This document shows, piece after piece, positions 56,080 to 64,000 of a DNA stretch of 64,000 bases (within the stretch, counting starts at the first letter, position 1; each line of letters opens with the position of its first letter). The translations under genes and the position numbers were made by a program. Below the pieces are notes generated by a model. That model searched no databases, was not told the DNA's origin, and was given only the letters and a program-made list of their open reading frames with translations. This DNA comes from Immersiella caudata (Eukaryota > Ascomycota > Sordariomycetes > Sordariales > Lasiosphaeriaceae), in the NCBI GenBank assembly GCA_030512335.1, contig JAULSU010000007.1, forward strand, positions 1,116,001 to 1,180,000, written 5' to 3'.

Positions 56080-57287
56080 ATGACAGACGGCAAGAGGAAG
56101 GACGCACCTGGTGGTGGGCAGCAAAATGGCGGCAAAAAGAAAAAGGTAACCTCGGGTACCAGCAGCCAACCGCAGAATATCGGGTCAGAATGCTGACAAT
56201 TGGCAAAGACTGGGAACAGTGGGAAGTGGAAGACGCCACACCATCAGGGCAAGCAGCTCGACCTCATCCAACCAGGTGACCAGGGAATATGGGTAACTTG
56301 TGCCCGACACAAGGAGGCCAAGGCCTTGCGCGAAGTCAGTCAGTTGTTTTCTCAGGTAGGCAGCTCTTCAGTTTGCAGCTCCGAATGGGCAGCTTTGTTG
56401 ATGACGGCTCAGTATCTCGAGAAAATGTACGGCATCAAGGAGATGGAAGATGCTGAGCCGGAGGACGGCGATGTCGATGACATTGAAGCAGCCGTCCAAA
56501 AGGAAGTTGCTACTCTCAGTTACAAGGACAAGGGTGACGACGAGCACCGCCACTTCACAGCCGTGAAGATGAACGTGGATTGTTTGCTCTTCGTCAGAAC
56601 GAGGGCACCAATTGAGCCCCTCGAGTTTGTCAGACGCATCTGCGCCGATGCAAAGGCCCGCGAGCCAGGCCAACTGAAGTGCCGCTACGTGAACCGGCTT
56701 ACTCCAGTGACGGTTATAGGCAAGGCAAGCGAGGCGGGTCTGTTAGAGGTTGCCAGGAAAGCACTCTCCCCCATCTTCAAGCTGAATCCCTCAACCGAGA
56801 TGACCGCACCAAAGGAGGCGGAGGAGTCCGAGGTCGAAGCGAGCGAGGAACAGGCGAAAGACGAAGGCAAGGTCGTGGCTGAGGAGCCAGAAACTCGAGA
56901 GTATGAGCCGTCAACAGTGAGTCAACCGTCCGTCATCCCAGCCCTCACCTAATATTTGATGTCCAGTTTGCCATTCGACCGCAAATTCGCAATCACAGCA
57001 ACCTGAAAAGGAACCATGTGATTGTGCAGACAGCCGGCCTCGTTGACCAGAAGCTCCACAAGGTCAACTTGACATCACCCGATTATGTTATAGTGATCGA
57101 CATTTATCAGGCAGGTCCCCATCTTATCTCCTTGCGTAGCGAGCAGATTACCCGGGCTGAGCTAACGATTCGGCAGACGGCGTGTGGAATGTGTGTCGTG
57201 GGTCGCGATTGGGAAGAGCTCAAGAAATACAACCTGTCGGAGCTGTATGGCGTGTCGACAGAGGAGGCAAAGGAGAAGGATTCCTAG
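56080..57287 (+). CDS. TAN1: Tan1, THUMP-domain tRNA acetyltransferase adaptor
   Basis: Five exons: 56080-56145, 56209-56355, 56413-56916, 56967-57110, 57177-57287; 323 aa. A Lys/Gly-rich start (MTDGKRKDAPGGGQQNGGKK) precedes QPGDQGIWVTCARHKEAKAL and SQLFSQYLEKMYGIKEME. The THUMP domain is seen in VDCLLFVRTRAPIEPLEFVR, CRYVNRLTPVT, TFAIRPQIRNHSNLKRNHVI, HKVNLTSPDYVIVIDIYQ and TACGMCVVGRDWEELKKYNL. Tan1 with Kre33/NAT10 makes N4-acetylcytidine in tRNA-Ser and tRNA-Leu. The fourth intron has a GC donor (CAG|GCAGGT) with a GCTAACG branch site. Introns 2 (57 nt) and 4 (66 nt) are stop-free multiples of three, so retention would keep frame; family alignment argues they are removed. Confidence 0.9.
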
Positions 57288-59566
57288 GCAAATCAGGAGG
57301 CATGCTCCGTGGCCCAACTTGGCTGCAGCAAGCGAGCTTATCTGGTGACGGGCAAAACCAGGGAAAACGCGGAGTGGTTTCGAAAATTGCATGAGAAACA
57401 ATCCAGAGGGCAAAATGGCATTGAGGCAAAGGAGAACCGCTGTTCGTCGAGGAGCGAGGTGCAGCGGCAGGGGACGAGAGATTGACGACGCTAAGCCCTA
57501 ACCTGGAATGTTTTGACGAGTTCACCAACCAGAGGCCAGCTGTCATGCGCCATGCGCGCAGCAAAGGCCTTGTGGCGGCCCGTGGCAGGAGGCGGCTCAT
57601 TGCGGTGAGGTTGCCCCTCAACTTGAAGGGGTTCCGGCGAGGCGGGCCCGGGTTTGTTCTCGACGCTCCTACGTCCCGCCGTCGCAAGTTTCAACGTTTC
57701 ATCGTTTGCTGCTCCATCCAGGAACCGGCACGCAGCGTGTCGGTATCCAAAACCGGCCTCAGTGCACCGCACGCAACAATACATTCCCAACGCGTCGAAG
57801 AGTTACAGCGCTACGGATCATGCTACTCTTGCTGCCGTTAGTGCGCTGCCAATGTTCGCTCTCACATGTAGCGGGGAGCAGAGGCTCCTTTCCTTGATAA
57901 TTGCTGGATAGGAACCAAGTTCCTGCTGGGAGCGGTGGATGGCGCTCAGCATGAAATCAAATCAGCGCCCGGGTCACTTTTTATTTCTGGTGCCCTGGCA
58001 CGCCAGCCCCTCCACGTGGAGTGACCATGTCCCCGATGAATGGGGCCTTGGAGATCCTGGGTTTTCGCTTAGTGTCAACCAATCAGCTATTTTCCGGCTC
58101 GCTTGTCGAAGCGCCTCAGAAACGAATTCAAGATTTCCGCTCCAACATCATCTGAGCTTGACATATGCGTTCTGATGGGAAGAGAAGTTGGAAGCGAGAA
58201 ACCAAACACGAGGAGGCCCGGACGCTCGACTGTCCAGCAACAAGCTTCAAACTGTTCGAGCTGTGTCAGGGCCACTCTATGCCGCCCGCGTCGGTCCGTG
58301 GTCTCCCGTTGAATCCCGGACCGGTCGGCATGTGTAACCACACAGACAACACAGACAAAGCCAACGGTGTGATGGGCTCTTTACTCTGAGACGTTGAAGC
58401 AGCCACGCCGTGCCGGCCCAGTGCCGCGTCGATGCACATACATACTCTAATTTTGGGGCCGTCGGTCACAGGTCGCGAGCCCCTTTAGGCGGTCAGGTAG
58501 CTGCCATGCGACCCTTGCCCGAAATATTGACAAAGGCGTACGCAATACAACCCCGGCACCTTCTGTTTTAGTTCCTTCCGCGCAGCTTCGAGTCCCTAGA
58601 CCTAAGCCGGTGACGTCGTCGCAGCTCCAGCAAGGACCTCCTGGGCCACCGTTTCGCCTATTCTGGAAGCCTTCTCGCCTCAGCACTTTGTCGACGAGCA
58701 ATCAGGAGGCCAGGGCGCCGCCGCGGGCTGCCGCACACCGGCATTCGTCCCGCCAGTCATGCAATGATCAAATTGACCTGGGCTCGACATACGCGTACCA
58801 TGCCGATCCTGTGAGCAAGTCCCGAGAGTATTACATATGTGCTTCCTGCTATACGTGGAGTGCAGTCTACCGCCAAGTGGACTGGCTGGGCTTCTCCGGG
58901 TAGCTATTTCTTAGCATCGCCAGCATTAAGCTTGATCTCGCCCCGGGTCGGACTCATCCTTGACTAGGCGCGCTTCCTGCTCGCTACCCACGCCGCCTCA
59001 TTCGCCGACCGCCGGCTGCTCCATCGAGCCCCGTCCTTGGCAACGAGGACATTGGCGAAACCCTTTCCCAAGCTGAAGCCCCCAGCACTCGGATGGATCT
59101 TCATGACGGCCATGGGTTTACCCTAAGCCCCTCTACCTAGCTGCCGCTTCTCGGTCCTGAGACGTTCCCTAGTTTTCGACTCGCCAGCATTCATTGCAGT
59201 ACGTAACAGCGGCAATACTGCTAGGACTGTCTGTGGGATACCAAATCGACAGCCGATGAAGCCCGTCACCGATGGAAGCGTCTTCTTCGCTAGTGTCTAG
59301 GGGCAGAGCGCAGGGCCGCTAATAACTACCAGAAAGCAGCACCTTGCATGCGTCCAGCCCCATCCTGCAACTCCAACGCCACCACTACCTGAGGCACGCA
59401 GGCCTCCTCGATATATCATTATCATGTAATGCTGTGTCCGGGGGGCTACTTAGTGCAGAGATCTATCTCCAACCAGCCTGTCTGCCCCAGAGCCCCCTTT
59501 TTCACCAGAATCCCCAGGATAGCCATCATATATTCCCTCCAGCTTACAACCAGTCTACGCTGTGCG
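57288..59566. other. Intergenic, 2.3 kb
   Basis: Between TAN1 and the APH-like gene. Several frames of 80-155 codons exist on both strands, none with domain-like sequence. Nothing recognised. Confidence 0.4.
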
Positions 59567-60913
59567 ATGATCGAAGCATTTCATCCAGGTAGTCCCCCAT
59601 CCGCAAAGCGCTCGTTACCGTGGCATCACGGCCAGCAAGACTCTATACACGTTACACCCGCCCTCATCGCGGCCCTCTTTTTCCCAGCACACAGCCAGCA
59701 GCCCGCCATGTGCCGGCAGCTAACGGCTGCGGCCGTCGAGGCGGTGCTCCTCCCTTTTCTTCCACCTGGCGATGGAGCCACGACGACCGTCATCGCCGTA
59801 CGCGGTAGCCCTTCTCTTCGACTACCACGCACCTACGCCGTGGACCTCTCCTCAGGTCAGACACTACAGCTCGTCCTCTCCCCGCCCTCAGTCCTCCGCC
59901 TCCTCCGCTTCGAGCGCTCCCTCGTCGAAAATGAAGCCATTGCCATCCGTTGGATCCAATCCCAGCCAGCCCCAAGCCCATTGCCGCTCCCCGCCCTGAT
60001 TCACGCCTCCTACGACCTTCCCAACGCCCTGGAATCCCCATTCACCATCCTACAACCCTGCCGCGGCACCCCCCTCGCCCTGGCATCCCCTCCACTTTCC
60101 AATGCTACTCGTGACGCCATCAGCAAGCAAACAGGCTCCCTCTTTCGCCGCCTTGCGACCCTTCGCTCTCCTACCAGCGGGTTTGGTCCCGCTGCAGCAA
60201 CCATCCCCCTCAAAGAGCCCTCCCAACGTCGCGTCCAGCCTCTCGGCATAGGAGGTGCAATCGGCAACGGCGGTGCCAAATCGTGGAGTCTCGCATTCCA
60301 GGCTATGCTCGAGGGGATTCTCCGCGACGGAGAGGACATGGCTGTCGGCATCCCCTACGTCGCGGCACGGAAGCAGTTCTCAAGGCTGGGGCACGTGCTC
60401 GATGGGGTCCAGACGGCCAGGTTGGTGGCCGTTGATGGGGCAGCAGAGGACAATGTCCTTGTCCAAGACGGCATGGTTACTGGGCTGAGTGATTGGAGCA
60501 ACTGTCTCTTTGGCGATCCCCTATTCGCAACGGTATTCAGCGAGGGCCCTACAGAGGCGTTCATGGAAGGGTTCAATGACAGCAGCTCTACAACCACGAG
60601 CACAGACATAGGGACGTTCCAGCTGACTACGTCGGACGCGGTGGTCGAGGATGTTGCGACGGCAAAAGTAAGGGTTCTGCTATACGGAATGTACCACGCC
60701 CTGGTGAGCGTCGTGAAGGAGTTTTACCGGCCGAGAGTGGACAGTGGGGGAAGGGAAATGGAGGGTAGGAGGAAGTTGAACGAGGTCATGGGCAGGTTGG
60801 CTGGCATTGAGGCGGTGGAGAGGGAGGTGGAAGTGCCGAAGAGGATTCACAGGAGAGGAAGTGGCGAAATGTCGCCAGCCAAGAGGTTGAAGGAGGGAGA
60901 GGGGGAGCAATAA
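59567..60913 (+). CDS. Aminoglycoside phosphotransferase-like (protein-kinase-fold) protein with degenerate catalytic loop
   Basis: Single exon, 448 aa from MIEAFHPGSPPSAK; an upstream in-frame ATG at 59429 would add 46 residues. After ~45 residues of leader, the APH/choline-kinase-like fold begins (LTAAAVEAVLLPFLPPGDG). It contains VLRLLRFERSLVENEAIAIR (lysine/glutamate region), LIHASYDLPNALESPFTILQ and, near the C-terminal side, GMVTGLSDWSNCLFGDPLFA, where the D of SDW matches the metal-binding Asp. In place of the usual HGDxxxxN loop the sequence is LVAVDGAAEDNVLV, so the catalytic His/Asp positions are not conserved in the ordinary form. It could be a pseudokinase-like member or a family with a shifted loop. 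The Arg/Glu-rich C-terminus (RRGSGEMSPAKRLKEG) may be a nuclear signal. No function can be assigned. Confidence 0.7.
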   Translation: MIEAFHPGSPPSAKRSLPWHHGQQDSIHVTPALIAALFFPAHSQQPAMCRQLTAAAVEAVLLPFLPPGDGATTTVIAVRGSPSLRLPRTYAVDLSSGQTLQLVLSPPSVLRLLRFERSLVENEAIAIRWIQSQPAPSPLPLPALIHASYDLPNALESPFTILQPCRGTPLALASPPLSNATRDAISKQTGSLFRRLATLRSPTSGFGPAAATIPLKEPSQRRVQPLGIGGAIGNGGAKSWSLAFQAMLEGILRDGEDMAVGIPYVAARKQFSRLGHVLDGVQTARLVAVDGAAEDNVLVQDGMVTGLSDWSNCLFGDPLFATVFSEGPTEAFMEGFNDSSSTTTSTDIGTFQLTTSDAVVEDVATAKVRVLLYGMYHALVSVVKEFYRPRVDSGGREMEGRRKLNEVMGRLAGIEAVEREVEVPKRIHRRGSGEMSPAKRLKEGEGEQ

Positions 60914-62616
60914 CAAATCCCAAGGTCGGCTGCGGGATGGGAAGTTGACTCAGGTCAAGCTGAGGGGAACGAGTACAGACTTCCCATGGGGCAGGAGTAT
61001 TCCAGGGGCTGGGAAGGTTAGGGCCAAGAGAAAGGGGAATGGGTGGCATCTATGGTTTGGTGTCGACTGCGAGAGGGAGCAACACCGGCAGCATCTACGA
61101 ACGTCTAACAACAGGCAAGCCGTCACGTTGACACACTCTCCTCTTCCACAAACCCTACATCAACAAGGAAACCTACCATCCTTCGCCGCTTCCTTGACAG
61201 TTAGGGAAGCGTTCTCGCTCGATCTGAAAACATACAGATCGAGCTACAAGCAGTCCATGGCCCAGAAGGGCTGTCTGGGCATACGAGGAACACGAAATAC
61301 ATCTGGTCAGGGGTGCTAAGGGGCTGCTTAGGTTGTCATCAGATATACGAATAGAGACAATACCTGCACATAATAGAGGCTGGGTCGGGTGGGTCAGTGT
61401 GGCTAGAGAATACGATACATTCTAGCATTTCGCCTCCGAAAATTCCTTGCTGGATCTCGTCTTTGATCTTCAAGTTCGACAAGGCATCTATCCACAGGAT
61501 TGAACGTGTCCGGTCAACATCAGGATCCAATTCGCAACAGGAGATGAGGGTAGATTTGTGGCACATCCTGCGTAAAGACTTTGCGGTGTGTGAAACCTCG
61601 CCATCCCTTTCAGACCCAAGATACCATTCCCCACGCACTGCCCGTTACGTGTCTTGGAGATGACCGAGGATGGAAAATCCTCAACGCGTTCCCCGGAGAG
61701 TGTTGAACCAAGACCAAACTTGCGGGATCCTTCGTGGGGGGTTGTGCCGGACCTTGATTGTTGCCTGCGGAATGTTGCGGCAAAATATCTAAATTCAAAA
61801 GTGGATGGCAACCATGTCTTTACGCCACACCCAGCGTTAATGTGCCTAGACTGTGGAATCCCACCCCTTGCCGCCTCTAGGACGCCCTACTACGAATAAA
61901 GACATGGAAAGTCATTAGTTATTTACATTACAGTTGAAACCTCCTTTGATCAAAGGGGACACCACAATTTCGTTCGGAAGCCTCTCTCACGTTTCATCCG
62001 AGTCCGAAATGATGTTAGGCTTGGTTTGAATCTTTATGTGCCGAGCTGAGATCTCCGGGAGGCCTTGCTGGTTCGTCTGAGAACCTCAGCTAGATAATTA
62101 CACCTAAATATGTCTCGACAAGGAGACTCATCAATCCCTCAGCCTAGGTGCTGTCGACTGAGGCGCCTATGTTGCTGAGGAGTACAAGGTCAAGCGTGAG
62201 GTTCCAACCCGGACCTACCACTACCAACCGTCTTGCTCGGCCGTGGAGTTTCTTCTGCCGGATACTATTGACACCAATATTCAATATTGCGACGCTTCAA
62301 GTGCCTGTATGTGTGGCGCCTCCACACTCTCTCCAAGCTTGCGATCTAGGCAGCAATTCAAATCTTTCACGTCTTTTCAACGCGTGCCTTCCTCAAATTT
62401 GAAAACACCCCGCACCTTCCAATTTTCGACCGAGGTAGGTCCAAATTTTCAAACTCAACTCGAATCGCATACATCTTTCTTCCTCTCCCACAAACAACTG
62501 CGACTTCGAAAATTACCATACCGTTTCCATCATCACCACAATCACGCCTGACAAGTCTCTGACCCTTCACCAGCCTTAGGATCTCTTGAAATCGTGCATC
62601 AGTTGCAATAATCAGA
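60914..62616. other. Intergenic, 1.7 kb
   Basis: No gene recognised. A minus-strand frame at 61339-61638 contains ILWIDALSNLKIKDE, faintly like the LWIDALCINQ motif of HET-domain proteins, but the surrounding sequence does not support it. Confidence 0.4.
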
Positions 62617-63230
62617 ATGCCCTGTCCGGCAAAGACCACCAAGCTCGCGAAAATCACCCAGCTCGGACCTGTCGCCTAAGCCGCACACGCATCAAGAGAG
62701 AATGGCTTCAGCCGCAAGTTTCGCGCTGCCCCAAAGGACTGGAAGACAAAGAAGGATGCCCGTGGCCTAAACGATCCTAAGGTCCCGCTCTCAGAGGGAC
62801 GGTCTATCACACACATCATCGGAATATTGCTGAGTTTGACAAGTTGGCGGAGTGGTCTTTGGGCAGCAATAAGACGTCAGCTATCTGGGAGGAGTACAAG
62901 CTTGAATACACTGAGCACATCGCCGAAGTGATGAGATTTATCACCGATCTCCGGACCAAGAATGGTAAATATTTCACAGTCAATAAACCACCCAGCCTGC
63001 CGAAGGGGACCAAGTCTTTCACATTTCCTCGACAGTTTCTCAGCATCGTTGCCAACTTCTGTGCAGCCGCAGCAGCAGTCTTTTCACACCTCGCAAACCA
63101 CCCAAGCTACCCCTGAGTCACAAATACAAACCGTGGCCTTTTACGACGGAGCCGCCGACATCATTGAGCTGGTGTTCTACGTCTCCACCTGGAGATCGAC
63201 TGTCTCGCTGTGCTACTGGAGATAGCGGCG
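62617..63230 (+). pseudogene. Second relic of the 21-kb multi-copy family, N-terminal half
   Basis: From the ATG at 62617 the frame reads MPCPAKTTKLAKITQLGPVA and meets a TAA. The same frame continues SRKFRAAPKDWKTKKDARGL and LNDPKVPLSEGRSIT. A frameshift is needed near 62820 to read HRNIAEFDKLAEWSLGSNKT, YKLEYTEHIAEVMRFITDLR and VNKPPSLPKGTKSFTFPRQF. A second shift near 63050 is needed to read SQTTQATPESQIQTVAFYDG. The last part (about 63030-63160) is strongly similar to the minus strand at about 21620-21760. Thus this copy keeps the N-terminal half while the 21-kb copy keeps the C-terminal half. Confidence 0.5.
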
Positions 63231-64000
63231 AGAGCGGGGAGGACGGGCAATCGATGCCTTGACTCGAGCACAAGGGGTAAGAAACTCTTCATCTCGTGCA
63301 ATCTCGACATCGCCTTATCGCTCCTTACGCTTCCCTGTTATTGTATGGGTTTCCTATACAAACAAGAGAAATGATGATAGACTGACGGTACTTGCTAGAG
63401 TAGAGACGGGTTGCCGGCTCCTATTCCGGCTCTTTGACTGGTTCCCGGTTACGATTTTCCCCGCCGGCACAGTCTCCTCTACCATGTCGGGTCGCCGGGC
63501 CCTTGAGCGGGTTGTCGATTTGAATTTCTCTTGCCAGTGTATCTTCCTCTACCATTTCGGGTTACCGGTTCGCTCTCCCGTTTTTTCACAAGTTACTGGT
63601 TGGTCTCTCCCTCACCATTCGAATTCCGGGCCCCCGGACAGTAAGATTGGATCTGCTGTTTTTCACATTTATTATAGCTGATCGTTAAGCAGTTGAGAAA
63701 GGGCGAAGACTCACCGCGCCGTAAGCGAGGACGGCGACGACATCACGGGATCACTTTGTTGATGCGGTTGGGAATACGGAGAGGGAGGAGCAGGGCAAGG
63801 TGAAGGGGAAGACCGAACTGGGAGAACCTAAGGGTCAAGAGAAGGTCGTGGCTGCCTAACTCAGAGTTGGAGAAGCTGAAGAAGCAGGCGATGGCAGTGA
63901 GGTTGTGGGAGGAGAGGGAGGGGAGGTTGACAAGGAGTAAACCGGATGAAGCGGAGGGATGGACATTGACATCTTTGCCAGTGCACTTGCTTTCACACCT
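63231..64000. other. Window end, no recognised gene
   Basis: Contains an imperfect 69-bp-spaced repeat (TCCTCTACCATNTCGGGTYRCCGG at about 63477 and 63546) and a purine-rich end. A plus-strand segment (LPNSELEKLKKQAMAVRLWE and on, from about 63855) stays open towards the edge and might belong to a gene continuing outside, but this is weak. Confidence 0.35.

Noticed and set aside
57220..57687. Minus-strand frame starting with a mitochondrial-leader-like MSRLLPRAATRPLLRAW segment
   Set aside because: Most of it overlaps or abuts the TAN1 3' end, and the rest has no recognisable mature domain.
61339..61638. Possible HET-domain fragment (ILWIDALSNLK) on the minus strand
   Set aside because: Only one short resemblance; the usual SYVWG and INQ-type context is absent.
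1..64000. tRNA, 5S rRNA or CRISPR features
   Set aside because: GGTTC-like B-box fragments (e.g. 34660, 45729, 62195) lack matching A-box and acceptor stems; no regular repeat-spacer array exists.

Overview
The window is nuclear DNA of a filamentous ascomycete (Pezizomycotina). Nearly every recognisable gene has one to nine short introns, mostly 45-78 nt, with GT(A/G)NGT donors, CTAAC/CTGAC-type branch sites and CAG/TAG acceptors. The proteins are core fungal housekeeping proteins spaced about 0.5-3 kb apart on both strands. I cannot name the genus from sequence alone. Many long reading frames in the window are antisense shadows of GC-rich exons, so gene models here were rebuilt by splicing and checked by reading phase.

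Left part (1-20 kb): a window-truncated Sgd1/NOM1 nucleolar protein gene (-), SRP14 (+), a ten-exon SR-type RNA-binding protein of the Gbp2/Hrb1 class (-) with an 8-nt micro-exon, a GC-AG intron and two unusually long first introns, a 4.7-kb gene-poor stretch, COQ9 (+), SMC6 (-) and an ecdysoneless/SGT1 gene (+).

Middle (20-29 kb): an accessory-looking island. It holds a decayed member of what looks like a multi-copy fungal family with a GIY-YIG-like segment, degenerate tandem repeats, a LACTB2-like metallo-beta-lactamase gene, and a trypsin-like protease gene cut by one in-frame TAG between its catalytic Asp and Ser codons.

Right part (29-61 kb): UBP8 (SAGA deubiquitinase, +) converging on EFM5 (eEF1A lysine methyltransferase, -); a YTP1-type membrane protein (+); an FBXO21-like F-box protein (-) divergent from cytosolic threonyl-tRNA synthetase (+); phosphatidylserine synthase (-); a UCH37/BAP1-like ubiquitin hydrolase (-); an OXR1/TLDc protein (-); uroporphyrinogen-III synthase (-) divergent from the sulfhydryl oxidase ERV1 (+); pyruvate decarboxylase (+); TAN1 (+); and an aminoglycoside-phosphotransferase-like protein (+). 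The last 3 kb hold a second, frameshifted relic of the same multi-copy family found at 21 kb, retaining the opposite half.

There is no biosynthetic cluster, CRISPR array, rRNA, or tRNA that I can support. The genes are independent functions (mRNA export, SRP, chromosome maintenance, ubiquinone and heme synthesis, translation, lipid synthesis, fermentation); the only close functional pairing is the HEM4/ERV1 divergent promoter, which carries a GATA-type palindrome.
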